DNA of 64,000 nt, taken from Cellvibrionaceae bacterium (GTDB lineage Bacteria > Pseudomonadota > Gammaproteobacteria > Pseudomonadales > Cellvibrionaceae). This document shows positions 34,911-43,898 of the stretch, piece by piece (positions within the stretch are counted from its first letter, which is position 1; every line of letters begins with the position of its first letter). Where the stretch lies: positions 62,001-126,000 of the forward strand of contig JAGKWU010000011.1 in NCBI GenBank assembly GCA_021151695.1, in the 5' to 3' direction. Position numbers and translations under genes: made by a program. The notes under the pieces are model-generated. The model was not told where the DNA came from. It searched no databases and saw nothing but the letters and a program-made list of their open reading frames with translations.

Positions 34911-35159
34911 CAAACTCACGGTTATTTCCTCGTTTATATAGGTGCGCCTGCAGCGGCGGCCTGTAGCCACTGATCAACCCCGGCAACCGGTGGCCCTAAG
35001 ACTCAGAGGCAGGCCCGCATTATAGCCAAACTAGTGTCGGTTGCGCAGCAGCTATGGCGAAAGCATTACCCCTGGCGCCTACATTTACTGAAACAAGTTG
35101 ATCTATCACAAGCCAATGCTATGCTGCGCGGGATAAAAATTTCACAATATGACGCTCTT

Positions 35160-37208
35160 ATGGAATATGTCGACGTAACTTTTACCGCCTATCTGAGCGC
35201 CGCCATAGTTGCCGCCCTGCTGACCCTCGCTTACATCTATCAATTTTTCCGTCAAAAACGCGCGCGCATGTTTGCCTTGGCTGCAGTCGTGCACACAGTG
35301 CATTTGAGCGCGGTTGCCTCTTCTTTTACCAGTGTAAGCCTGAGCCTTAACTGGTTATTGTTTCTGGAATGCCTTCATTACAACGTTTGGGTGTTAGCCA
35401 TTGCGATCACCTTGCGCAATCACAATAAACGCCAGCATTTGCCACGCAGCCTGCAATTGCTCTTTGGCTGCGGCTGGCCCTTTACCGTCATCGTTTTTCT
35501 TTGTGCCCTTTCCCCTTCAAGCACAATTGCCAACCTCGCCCCCTGGCTGGGACTAGGGCTGGCGGTTATCAGCCTAGTCAGCGTCGAACAACTCTATCGC
35601 TATGCTGCCGTCAATGATCGCCAGATCAAGCTCATGTGCATGAACCTCGGGGCTATCTTCATTTATGACATTTATCTGTTTACCCATGGCTTGATTTTCC
35701 AGGTGATAGACCCGTTGCTTTGGCAGTCGAGGGCCGCGGTATCTATTGCCACCTGCCTGTTTATGGCCTTGGGTGTGCTAGTGCCACTGCAGCAATCCCA
35801 GCGCGCGGCCAACTTCAACATTTCCCGCCCTATCGCCTTTTACACCACATCGCTGGTAGGTGTCGGATTACTTATCACCCTGCTTTCCCTCGGTGGCTAC
35901 TACGTACGACTCTACGGTGGCAACTGGGGCACAGTTATTTACAGCTTTGTATTGGTGGCAGCAGTGCTGATCATCGCCACTGTATTCATTTCGAGCAGCC
36001 TGCGTTCGCGCCTGTCAGTGTTGATCAATAAGCATCTGTTCCGCCACAAATACGACTATCGCAGCGAATGGTTGCGCATCATCAATTATTTAGCCCAACC
36101 AGCCGAGAGCAGCGAGATTAACCAGCGCGCCTTTTTTGCAGTAGCCTCTACGACCAAGGCTCCCGGAGGCGCGATCTGGATCCTGAAACAGGGTTTTTAC
36201 GAACCCGTCTACCAAATCAATCTACCTCGCCTGGTCAGCCTGGAAGAAGAGCCGGCGGACAGCCCCTTCTGCAAAGTCTTTCTGGACAATGAATGGGTTT
36301 ACTTTCCAGATAGCGGTGACAATGAGGCCCTTAGTCAAAACAACGACTTGCTGCCCTATTGGGCACGCAACTTCCCCAATCTCTGGTTAATTTTCCCACT
36401 GATTGTGGGTGAGGAACTGGTGGGCTTTATGGCCCTGACCAAACCCGAGGACGACGCCGCACTCAACTGGGAGGATCTGGATCTTCTTAAAACAATTGGC
36501 CGCCAGCTGGCCAGCTACCTCAAGCGCCACCATCAGGCCGAACAATTGGCCGAAGGCAAGCAATTCGATACCTACAACAAGCTGGTTGCCTTCATCATTC
36601 ACGACCTGAACAACCTTATCGCCCAACAAGCATTGATGGTTAAAAATGCCGAAAAACATAAGGACAACCCAGCGTTCGTGGAAGATGCCATTCAAACCAT
36701 CAGCAACTCGGTGGACCGAATGAATAACTTGCTGAAAAAGCTACGTCGCGACGAATCTGACTTGGTTAAATGCCTGAATATCACCGAGATAGTGGAGCAA
36801 GCCGTCAACGAATGTCGCCGAAACAATCCTCAGCTCAGCAGCAGCGTCGAAAAATCCAGAGCAACACTGAATGCAGATCAAGTTCGCTTGGTGATGACCA
36901 TCACAAATTTCATTAAAAATGCGCTGGAAGCCACCCCTGTCGGCGGCCGGGTTCATGTTACACTCGCGCTCGACCATAATCGGGCGGTCATAACCATAGA
37001 AGACACAGGTTCAGGCATGGATTGGGATTTCATCCACAATCGTCTGTTCAAACCGTTCGAAACAACAAAATCCGGCAAAGGAATGGGTATAGGTGTTTAC
37101 CTGTCGCGTGAATATATCAGCGAACTGGGCGGCTCCCTCAACGTCATGAGCGCCCTGGGTGAAGGCACCACTATTACCATTACACTGCCCCTAAATAAGA
37201 TGGATTGA
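35160..37208 (+). CDS. prsK: PrsK-type histidine kinase of the exosortase/PEP-CTERM system
   Basis: About 682 residues. The N-terminal half has eight or so membrane helices (about 5-285), then a GAF domain (about 315-465) and a kinase core with the family's HDLNNLIAQQ phospho-site (His481), N box (NFIKNALEATP), EDTGSGMDW and KGMGIGVYLSREY. This layout and the companion activator downstream fit PrsK, the sensor kinase linked with PEP-CTERM systems. What it senses is not known. Start is unsure: ATG 35160 opens straight into the first helix; ATG 35121 and GTG 35034 are upstream in frame and none has a good ribosome site. Ten bases separate it from prsR. Confidence 0.85.
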   Translation: MEYVDVTFTAYLSAAIVAALLTLAYIYQFFRQKRARMFALAAVVHTVHLSAVASSFTSVSLSLNWLLFLECLHYNVWVLAIAITLRNHNKRQHLPRSLQLLFGCGWPFTVIVFLCALSPSSTIANLAPWLGLGLAVISLVSVEQLYRYAAVNDRQIKLMCMNLGAIFIYDIYLFTHGLIFQVIDPLLWQSRAAVSIATCLFMALGVLVPLQQSQRAANFNISRPIAFYTTSLVGVGLLITLLSLGGYYVRLYGGNWGTVIYSFVLVAAVLIIATVFISSSLRSRLSVLINKHLFRHKYDYRSEWLRIINYLAQPAESSEINQRAFFAVASTTKAPGGAIWILKQGFYEPVYQINLPRLVSLEEEPADSPFCKVFLDNEWVYFPDSGDNEALSQNNDLLPYWARNFPNLWLIFPLIVGEELVGFMALTKPEDDAALNWEDLDLLKTIGRQLASYLKRHHQAEQLAEGKQFDTYNKLVAFIIHDLNNLIAQQALMVKNAEKHKDNPAFVEDAIQTISNSVDRMNNLLKKLRRDESDLVKCLNITEIVEQAVNECRRNNPQLSSSVEKSRATLNADQVRLVMTITNFIKNALEATPVGGRVHVTLALDHNRAVITIEDTGSGMDWDFIHNRLFKPFETTKSGKGMGIGVYLSREYISELGGSLNVMSALGEGTTITITLPLNKMD

Positions 37209-37217
37209 TTGCCCTGC

Positions 37218-38603
37218 ATGACTAAGCCCCTGAACCAAAAGCCTATCCTGCTGATTGTTGAAGATGACCGCGGCCTGCAAAGCCAATTGCGCTGGCACTT
37301 CGATCAGTACGAAACCGTATTTGCCGAAAACCGCCAGGACGCCATAGCCGCCCTGCGCCTGCATGAAGCCTCGGTGATTATCCAGGATCTGGGGCTGCCG
37401 CCTGATGAAGATGGTACAGATGAAGGCTTCAAGTGTATTCAAGACATATTGCGCATCTCTCCCACTAGCAAAATCATCGTGATGACCGGCAAGACGGATC
37501 ATGAAAATGCCATACGTGCGGTAGGCATGGGCGCTTATGACTTCTATCAGAAACCCGTTGATGCCAATACGCTGGATCTGATCGTCCAACGCGCCTTTCA
37601 TATCTATGAGCTGGAATCCGACAACCGCCGCCTAAGCCTGAATAACCAGGCGCCACTGGCAGGATTGATCACCAATGATCCTCACATGCTCAAAATTTGC
37701 CGCCAGCTGGAAAAAATTTCCCCCACCACAGTCACCTGCACCTTGCTGGGCGAAAGCGGCACAGGCAAAGAGGTCATGGCTCGCGCCATTCACCAACTGA
37801 GCCCCCGCAAAAACAATCGTTTTATAGCTATCAACTGCGCTGCCGTGCCGGAAAACCTGATCGAAAGCGAACTTTTTGGCTATGAAAAAGGCGCCTTTAC
37901 CGGAGCCAACAAAACCACAGTAGGCAAGGTTGAAACAGCTCATGAAGGGACATTGTTTCTCGATGAAATAGGGGACATGCCGCTGAATCTGCAAGCCAAG
38001 CTGCTGAGATTCCTGCAAGAGCGAGTTATCGAGCGAGTTGGCGGCCGCACCGAAATCCCTGTGGATGTCAGGGTGATCTGCGCTACCAATAAAGATCTGC
38101 AGAAGATGTCGCAGGAAGGCACTTTCCGCGAAGACCTCTACTACCGTATCTGTGAAATGACCGTAGACATACCACCACTGCGAGTGCGCCAGGGAGACAA
38201 AGCCCTGCTTGCACGTCACTTTCAACTCAAGTTCAGCAGTGAACTCAGTCAAAACGTTGTTGGCTTTACCGCCGACGCCATAGAAGCAATAGAAGGCTAC
38301 AACTGGCCAGGGAATATCAGAGAAATGGAAAACAAAATCAAACGCGCCGTCATAATGGCAGATGGAAAATATATCACCCGCGAAGACCTCGGCCTGGCTG
38401 AAGCCGGCGACCTGTCACTCAATCTTCGCCACGTGCGCCAAGAGGCAGAGAAAAACGCCATACTTCGCGCGCTGAGCATGACTGATAACAATATTTCAGC
38501 CGCTGCCAAGCTGCTGGGTATCACCCGACCAACTTTTTACGACCTTGTAAAGAAATACGACATGCCCATAGCCGCCAATAACACAGCCAATAACGACGAT
38601 TGA
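37218..38603 (+). CDS. prsR: PrsR-type sigma-54-dependent response regulator
   Basis: A 461-residue NtrC-family activator. Receiver domain (about 8-125, Asp in IIQDLGLP), AAA+ domain (about 145-385: Walker A GESGTGKE, the sigma-54-contact motif GAFTGA, Walker B TLFLDEIGDMP, GRTEIPVDVRVICATN read in part, and an R-finger region) and a Fis-type helix-turn-helix near the C-terminus (NNISAAAKLLGITRPTFYDL). It should form oligomers when phosphorylated by the neighbouring PrsK and drive transcription at -24/-12 promoters. Such a site lies upstream of the PEP-CTERM gene at 40346. Start: ATG 37218; a TTG at 37209 is also in frame. Confidence 0.9.
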   Translation: MTKPLNQKPILLIVEDDRGLQSQLRWHFDQYETVFAENRQDAIAALRLHEASVIIQDLGLPPDEDGTDEGFKCIQDILRISPTSKIIVMTGKTDHENAIRAVGMGAYDFYQKPVDANTLDLIVQRAFHIYELESDNRRLSLNNQAPLAGLITNDPHMLKICRQLEKISPTTVTCTLLGESGTGKEVMARAIHQLSPRKNNRFIAINCAAVPENLIESELFGYEKGAFTGANKTTVGKVETAHEGTLFLDEIGDMPLNLQAKLLRFLQERVIERVGGRTEIPVDVRVICATNKDLQKMSQEGTFREDLYYRICEMTVDIPPLRVRQGDKALLARHFQLKFSSELSQNVVGFTADAIEAIEGYNWPGNIREMENKIKRAVIMADGKYITREDLGLAEAGDLSLNLRHVRQEAEKNAILRALSMTDNNISAAAKLLGITRPTFYDLVKKYDMPIAANNTANNDD

Positions 38604-38837
38604 CGCGCCTCGATCCAGCCGCCTCCCTGACACCCAAAGCCACTTATAACCGAAGGTGCTAGATAGCCGCCTGGCTCGCAAAACCATACGTCATGTTTTT
38701 TGGGCAGTCCATCGAAAAACCGGAAATCCACCCTCGATAAACGCCCTATTGCAAAAGAAAAGTGCTAAAAACTAACAGTGAAAACGGACATTCGCCCTCA
38801 GCACTGTTTCTCATATATAAAATCCAGGTAACACCCC
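38604..38837 (+). other. 234-base leader of the FN3 lipoprotein gene
   Basis: No ORF or clear sigma-54 site (GG-N10-GC) found in a hand scan of both strands. It presumably includes the lipoprotein promoter. No terminator for prsR was recognised. Confidence 0.3.
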
Positions 38838-40115
38838 ATGATCAGCTTTGGCCGCTTCCCTCTTATTAATCGCAACTCCTGCGCAGCTCTTTTAGTGAGC
38901 GTTGCCCTTGCGGCATGTGGTGGCGGTGGCGGTGGCGCCGGGGGAGGCCAAAACTTTGGCTCAACCCCTAACAATACCAAGCCACAAAGCTCCACGGCGA
39001 CCACCAGCGCCGCCCAAAGCTCCGATATCGCGGGAGAGATTCCTCAAACCTCTTCCAGCTCAAGTGCCACATCGCTTAGCACCTCAAAATCCAGCAGCTC
39101 CAAATCCAGCAGCTCCAGTAAGCGCTCAAGTGCCGGTGCAGTTATAGACACCACGGCACCCACAGCGCCCGGCAAAATATCTACCTCGGCGTTATATAAC
39201 CGCATTGCGCTCAACTGGGGGCCCGCCACGGACAATGTGGCCGTTGTCTACTACCGCATTTATCGCGACCAGGCGCTTGTAGATACACTTTGGGCACCAG
39301 AGGATTCTTTTGTTGATTTTGATGTGGCGCCCAATCGCACATACACCTATAGCATTAGCGCTGGCGATGCCGTGAACAATTGGTCGCCATTGACCTCCAC
39401 CGAAGTTCAAACACCCAGTGCTCCCATCCAGTCAGCCAGCTCCACAAGCAGCCGCACCAGCTCTTCAGCCAATAGCAATTCAAGCAACAGTTCAACACGC
39501 AACTCCTCAATTAGCCCCAGCAGTCTCTCTAGCAGCCGCTCTAGTAGCCTCTCTAGTAGCCGCTCTTCAGCAGCTGCGGATACTGCAGCCCCAAGCTTAC
39601 CCACCAGCCTTCACCAAGACGCGGCACTTGCAAGCCACGTAGACCTAAGCTGGAATACAGCAACAGATGATACTGGAGTTACGGGCTACAAAATTTACCG
39701 GGACGGTACACCTATAGGAACTGTAGCTGGCGACATCCTGAGCTTCTCAGACACCGCCGTACAAGCCAGCCATCAATATCTGTATGGCGTGAGTGCAGGG
39801 GATGCCGCAGGCAATTGGTCTGCGCAACAGACTCTTTTTGTCACCACACCAGCAGCCAGCAATGCCGGTGATGTCACTCTAATCTGGCTGACCCCGATCC
39901 AGCGCGCCAACGGCTCCTCACTGTCCATGGGGGAACTCAGCGGTTTCGAGCTTCGCTACAAGCGTCAAACCGATACTGACTATACCTATGTTGAGCTCAG
40001 CAAACTCACCCTGCTGTACATAATCCCCAACCTTTCAGGCGATTATCAATTTGAAATAGCCGCTATAGATACCAACAATCTTTACAGCGATTTTAAATCC
40101 CTGTCGCCGCAATAA
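38838..40115 (+). CDS. Secreted FN3-like lipoprotein with poly-serine linkers
   Basis: A 425-residue exported lipoprotein. Signal peptide ending at the lipobox LVSVALAAC, so the mature chain begins with acylated Cys27, followed by a Gly-rich stretch. Serine-rich linkers (about 50-98 and 198-245) separate two fibronectin type III-like units with near-identical cores (YYRIYRDQALVDT..., GYKIYRDGTPIGT...) that both carry SAGDA.NWS. A third, more distant FN3-like unit ends the protein. Poly-Ser linkers of this sort are typical of Cellvibrio and Saccharophagus carbohydrate-active enzymes. Lies between prsR and the PEP-CTERM gene, and may be a surface component of the same system; this is inference. 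No catalytic domain seen. Confidence 0.85.
   Translation: MISFGRFPLINRNSCAALLVSVALAACGGGGGGAGGGQNFGSTPNNTKPQSSTATTSAAQSSDIAGEIPQTSSSSSATSLSTSKSSSSKSSSSSKRSSAGAVIDTTAPTAPGKISTSALYNRIALNWGPATDNVAVVYYRIYRDQALVDTLWAPEDSFVDFDVAPNRTYTYSISAGDAVNNWSPLTSTEVQTPSAPIQSASSTSSRTSSSANSNSSNSSTRNSSISPSSLSSSRSSSLSSSRSSAAADTAAPSLPTSLHQDAALASHVDLSWNTATDDTGVTGYKIYRDGTPIGTVAGDILSFSDTAVQASHQYLYGVSAGDAAGNWSAQQTLFVTTPAASNAGDVTLIWLTPIQRANGSSLSMGELSGFELRYKRQTDTDYTYVELSKLTLLYIIPNLSGDYQFEIAAIDTNNLYSDFKSLSPQ
39087..39116 (+). repeat. 15-bp tandem direct repeat in a serine linker
   Basis: AAATCCAGCAGCTCC occurs twice, encoding KSSSS-type serine-linker residues. A multiple of three, so length changes would keep the frame. 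Confidence 0.85.
39525..39566 (+). repeat. 24-bp tandem repeat in the second serine linker
   Basis: Unit CTCTCTAGCAGCCGCTCTAG... (39525-39548) followed by a second copy (39549-39566) with one difference before divergence. Encodes the SSSLSSSR repeats. In frame, so slippage would change linker length only. Confidence 0.75.
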
Positions 40116-40125
40116 ACGTAATCCT

Positions 40126-40162
40126 GTGATGCAGTTTTTCTCAAAAAAGATAACTGCATCAC
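40126..40162. other. Perfect 11-bp inverted repeat upstream of the PEP-CTERM promoter
   Basis: GTGATGCAGTT (40126-40136) and AACTGCATCAC (40152-40162), 15 bases apart. It starts 10 bases after the lipoprotein stop and ends 100 bases before the -24 element. A weaker copy of the half-site (AAATGCATCAT, 40221-40231) lies between. No T-run follows, so it is a poor terminator. It could be the PrsR enhancer site; this is inference. Confidence 0.55.
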
Positions 40163-40262
40163 AAATGACACCCTCGCCATAGTTGTCGATATTTCTTACA
40201 CCACCCCTTTCGCTGACGCCAAATGCATCATTAAGTACCTGATCAATATGGATTTTTTTTAT

Positions 40263-40278
40263 TGGCACGCACATTGCT
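40263..40278 (+). promoter_or_regulatory. Strong sigma-54 promoter (-24/-12) of the PEP-CTERM gene
   Basis: TGGCACGCACATTGCT at 40263-40278 is a full match to TGGCACG-N4-TTGCW, with GG (40264-40265) and GC (40276-40277) exactly ten bases apart. The expected start point is about 40289, giving a leader of about 57 bases. The upstream neighbour genes encode PrsK and PrsR. Confidence 0.85.
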
Positions 40279-40345
40279 AATTGAGTTTCCGTAAGCCTTT
40301 TACGTAAAACCTGAACTCACTTATGTCCATTATGGAAGGATACTT

Positions 40346-41125
40346 ATGAAAACCTTACTCAAATCTGTAATCGCTGGCGGCCTTTTTGCTGCAACAGCTG
40401 CAGCGCAGGCAGGCGTTGTATCTATCAGCTTTGACCCCAACGCAGCCGCCGCTGAAGCCGCTTTTGTTGCTTCATTGAACGGCCCCTTGGTGGTAGAAAA
40501 TTTTGACGGCATGTACAGCGCCGCCAATCACCAGTACACCACCACTGGCAGCAGTGACCACAAACAACAGTGGTCTTGGGAAAATGAAGGCGCCTCATTC
40601 AACACCGCTGTTGGTACCTTTACCCTGACCGTTCCAGGTCAAACTGCCCATGACAACATCCACAACGACAAACTTATGATCGAAAGCGCCAACACTGGTG
40701 AATTCGGCCGTCAAGTACTGTCAACTCACCGCGGTGATCTGTGGTTGGATGCCAACGATGCCAAAAAAGTAGAGTGGACTTTCGGCGCACCGCTGAAAGG
40801 TTCATTTAACGCCTTTGGTTTCTATATCGCTGACGCCACCGACCAAGGCGCCACTTTGACCCTGCAATTCCAGGACGGCTCCTGGGCAACCACTTCAGTG
40901 GTTATCCCGGCGTTTCAGTCAAATGGCAATCTCGGTTATGTGTCTGTATACAGCACCAGCAACATCATCGGCGGCAAGCTTGTGTTTAACAACAGCAACG
41001 GTGGCGACGGCTGGGGTATCGATGACATCACTATCGGTTCCGTACCAGAGCCAGGTGCACTGATGTTGATGGGTCTGGGCTTGTTGGGTTTGGGCGCCGC
41101 TCGTCGTCGCACTCAAGCCAACTAA
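40346..41125 (+). CDS. PEP-CTERM sorted exported protein
   Basis: A 259-residue exported protein. An N-terminal signal peptide (about 1-23, cleavage after AAAQA) and a C-terminal PEP-CTERM signal: VPEPG (about 233), a hydrophobic helix (ALMLMGLGLLGLG) and a basic end (ARRRTQAN). The exosortase downstream should cut here and anchor or release the protein with the polysaccharide. The body (about 30-225) is a jelly-roll-like module of unknown function: ENEGASFNTAVGTF and NNSNGGDGWGIDDI are typical of PEP-CTERM proteins. ATG 40346 is preceded by GGAAGGA. Read from a sigma-54 promoter; a terminator follows. Confidence 0.92.
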   Translation: MKTLLKSVIAGGLFAATAAAQAGVVSISFDPNAAAAEAAFVASLNGPLVVENFDGMYSAANHQYTTTGSSDHKQQWSWENEGASFNTAVGTFTLTVPGQTAHDNIHNDKLMIESANTGEFGRQVLSTHRGDLWLDANDAKKVEWTFGAPLKGSFNAFGFYIADATDQGATLTLQFQDGSWATTSVVIPAFQSNGNLGYVSVYSTSNIIGGKLVFNNSNGGDGWGIDDITIGSVPEPGALMLMGLGLLGLGAARRRTQAN

Positions 41126-41147
41126 TTCCAACCTATAGCGATACCGT

Positions 41148-41175
41148 AAAGCCGACCTTTGGGTCGGCTTTTTTA
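41148..41175 (+). terminator. Intrinsic terminator after the PEP-CTERM gene
   Basis: Perfect 10-bp stem AAAGCCGACC (41148-41157) / GGTCGGCTTT (41162-41171), 4-base loop, and T-run (41169-41174). It separates the PEP-CTERM gene from the EPS operon. Confidence 0.93.
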
Positions 41176-41258
41176 TGCCTGCGCATTTGCCCTCAACCTG
41201 TTAAAGAAAAGGCATATCAGGTAAAATCTCGAACCTTTTTTAAGCCGGTTGCACGCGC

Positions 41259-42710
41259 ATGGATGTTACAGACTCGAACTTGCATTACCCGAAAAAAGCC
41301 CATTTTTTTCTTCCGATCATTTTGCTTGTCCTGTTTATCGGCCTGTTCCACTCCACCTTTGCGGGCCTGTATTCACGCTGGATCAGATGGGATGAAAGCC
41401 TGTCACACGGCCTGCTGGTTGCAGGTATTTTTGTTTATTTCCTCTATCGCAGCCTCCCGTGGCAAACCAGTCTCAACTCCAAATTACTCAATTCATTATT
41501 GTTAGCCGCGTTAGGTTGTGCCTCCTGCGCCTGGTTTGTATTTCAACTCTCCAATATTTATATTTTTGAGCAGCTGTTGCTGCTGGTCTTATTTACGTTA
41601 TTACTTGCAAGCACTTGTGGATTAAAGGCAGTTTTGAGCCATCGCCTCCTGCTCTTTTTGCCAATTTTTATTATTCCTGTGTGGGATCAACTTAATGAGC
41701 CATTGGTAAATCTCAGCGGCTTTATGGTGGGCAAGATGGTACAAGCTATCAATATGCCTGCCGTTATCGAAGGAAATAGCATTTTTATTCCTTTCGGCCA
41801 CATAGTCATCGCAGATGGCTGCTCTGGCTTACGTTATTTTGAAATTGCATTGGCACTCGCCTATATCATCAGCCTTCTCAATCATTACAATGAAAAACAG
41901 TTGCTACCAACCTTGGTTGTAGCTGCTGTCCTTGGCTTGTTTGCGAATTGGATTCGCATATTTGTCCTGGTGATTATCGGCTACCAATCCAAAATGCAGA
42001 GTTCACTCATGTCTGATCACGAGTATTTTGGTTGGGCACTATTTGGCGCGATGTGCTTGCCGGCAATTTATTTTGCGCCTGTGATTAAAGTTGCTGCCGA
42101 TAACAAAATTCCAGTTAGCAGCCAACGCCCCAAGGTGTGGCTGCCAGTGCTCATTGTCGCTATTGGCCCATTGCTTAGCCTGGTTATAGATGCACAACCA
42201 AAACAGGAAGCCATTCAACCGTTGATTCCACCAGAGCATCAAGCATTCGCCAATTCAAAAATGCCTGTGACAATCACTGCACCAGAACAGGCCTTTGTAG
42301 AAAAGGGATTGATCACAGCTCCAGAAGGTTCGGTATTTGTTGAGGTACATCAATATCAACGAATCAATAAAACTGACAAATTGGTGCCCTATATTGGCCG
42401 GCTATACAACAACGAGGAATGGCTGGCCAGCAACAGTGATATTTCATTAGCAAACCACAATGCCAAGCTGACCAGATTCCGCCAAAAAACATCCAATCGC
42501 GAGATATTGCAGATCCAGTGGCTGGAAGTTGGAAGCTATAAGACGCCTTCTCTGGTAATCGCAAAACTCCTGCAAATCCCGGCACTGGTAAACGGGGCCA
42601 ATACATTCAAAATTGTTACACTGCAAAGCCAGTGTTCAGAGGACGATTGCACCCAGGCACAAGCATTGATGCTGGAAAAGTTGCCCCGAATTTTTGCCAA
42701 CCATAACTGA
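41259..42710 (+). CDS. xrtA: Exosortase with EpsI-like C-terminal domain
   Basis: A 483-residue membrane protein. The exosortase part (about 15-275) has about eight helices and the expected catalytic residues: Cys188 in IADGCSGLRY, Arg233 in NWIRIF and His254 in SDHEYFGW. After the last helix, residues about 300-470 form a periplasmic EpsI-like domain (VHQYQR, GRLYNNEEW). The single-chain exosortase-EpsI layout is typical of XrtA-type enzymes. It should cleave PEP-CTERM tails such as that of the protein just upstream and is tied to exopolysaccharide export. The first gene of the EPS operon; the next gene begins 14 bases on. XrtA subtype is inferred. Confidence 0.87.
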   Translation: MDVTDSNLHYPKKAHFFLPIILLVLFIGLFHSTFAGLYSRWIRWDESLSHGLLVAGIFVYFLYRSLPWQTSLNSKLLNSLLLAALGCASCAWFVFQLSNIYIFEQLLLLVLFTLLLASTCGLKAVLSHRLLLFLPIFIIPVWDQLNEPLVNLSGFMVGKMVQAINMPAVIEGNSIFIPFGHIVIADGCSGLRYFEIALALAYIISLLNHYNEKQLLPTLVVAAVLGLFANWIRIFVLVIIGYQSKMQSSLMSDHEYFGWALFGAMCLPAIYFAPVIKVAADNKIPVSSQRPKVWLPVLIVAIGPLLSLVIDAQPKQEAIQPLIPPEHQAFANSKMPVTITAPEQAFVEKGLITAPEGSVFVEVHQYQRINKTDKLVPYIGRLYNNEEWLASNSDISLANHNAKLTRFRQKTSNREILQIQWLEVGSYKTPSLVIAKLLQIPALVNGANTFKIVTLQSQCSEDDCTQAQALMLEKLPRIFANHN

Positions 42711-42723
42711 TACGGATTGATTG

Positions 42724-43863
42724 ATGACTTTACTCTTTTGGCTTAGCGCCCTGTTGGTAATTTATATTTATGTTGGCTATCCATTGTTGCTACGCGTATT
42801 ACCCAAAAAGCCTTTGATGATTGACAGCGAAAATGCTTCACAACCAGCCGTGACCGTATTGATCCCAGCCTTCAACGAGGCCAAGGTCATTGCGGAGACA
42901 ATCCAAAATAAACTCACGCAGAATTATCCCGCTGAGCTGCTGCAGGTTATTGTTATTTCTGATGAGTCCGAAGACGGTACCGACGATCTGGTTAATAGCA
43001 TTTCCGCTAGTGACAGCCGCGTAAGCTTGATTCGCCAAAGCCCACGTCAGGGTAAAACATCTGGCCTCAATCTCGCTATGCCACATGCAACCGGTGAGAT
43101 CGTTATTTTTTCCGATGCCAACAGCCACTACGCACCAGACGCCATAGCCAATCTCGTGGCCTGCTTTAGCGACCCACAGGTAGGTTATGTGACCGGAAAA
43201 ATGATTTACGTAAATAGTGATGGCAGCGTCATTGGCGACGGCTGCAGCGCTTATATGAAATACGAAAATCACATGCGCGAGCTGGAAACTCAAGTGGATT
43301 CTGTTGTGGGTGTGGATGGTGGTGTGGACGCTATCCGCAAGTCACTCTACCAACCCATGAACGCAGACCAACTGCCGGACTTTGTATTGCCACTAAAAGT
43401 GGTTACCCAAGGCAAGCGCGTAATTTATTGTGATAAGGCACTACTCAACGAAGAATCCCTGAGCAATTCCACCTCGGAGTTTCGCATGCGTGTACGAGTG
43501 TCACTGCGCGCATACTGGGCTATGTGGGATATGCGCCATCTGTTCAACCCATTTAACTACGGCATTTTTACACTGCAGTTGACCTCGCATAAATTGCTGC
43601 GCTACCTCGCATTCATTCCCTTGCTGCTGGCGCTGATCAGCAACGGCTTTATCACTGGCTACAGCAGCTTCTACTCTTTTACATTTCTGGTACAAATCCT
43701 GTTTTACGGCGCCGCCGCATTTGTTGTCCTCAATGATGGCACCAATAATCGTTGGTTGGGTCTGGCCAATTATTTTTGCCTGATCAATATCGCTTCAGCC
43801 ATGGCCTTTATTAAATTTATCAAGGGCGAAAAAATTGTTCTGTGGAAACCCAGGGTAGGATAA
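42724..43863 (+). CDS. Family 2 glycosyltransferase with C-terminal membrane helices
   Basis: A 379-residue processive-type GT2. An N-terminal helix (about 5-20), the GT-A domain (VLIPAFNEAKVI, then SDESEDGT and FSDANSHYAP as metal/sugar-binding stretches, and a VGVDGGVDA turn), then three or four helices (about 285-375) near the C-terminus. Similar proteins make or extend surface polysaccharides. Donor and acceptor sugars unknown. ATG 42724 is used; an in-frame TTG lies 3 bases before. It follows the exosortase by 14 bases. Confidence 0.88.
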   Translation: MTLLFWLSALLVIYIYVGYPLLLRVLPKKPLMIDSENASQPAVTVLIPAFNEAKVIAETIQNKLTQNYPAELLQVIVISDESEDGTDDLVNSISASDSRVSLIRQSPRQGKTSGLNLAMPHATGEIVIFSDANSHYAPDAIANLVACFSDPQVGYVTGKMIYVNSDGSVIGDGCSAYMKYENHMRELETQVDSVVGVDGGVDAIRKSLYQPMNADQLPDFVLPLKVVTQGKRVIYCDKALLNEESLSNSTSEFRMRVRVSLRAYWAMWDMRHLFNPFNYGIFTLQLTSHKLLRYLAFIPLLLALISNGFITGYSSFYSFTFLVQILFYGAAAFVVLNDGTNNRWLGLANYFCLINIASAMAFIKFIKGEKIVLWKPRVG

Positions 43864-43898
43864 CTACAGATGCAAATTGACCGTAAGGAGAATCTGGT

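Noticed and set aside
38604..38837. A second sigma-54 promoter before the FN3 lipoprotein gene
   Set aside because: A hand scan of both strands found no GG-N10-GC with consensus flanks; TGGCTCGCAAAACC lacks the -12 GC.
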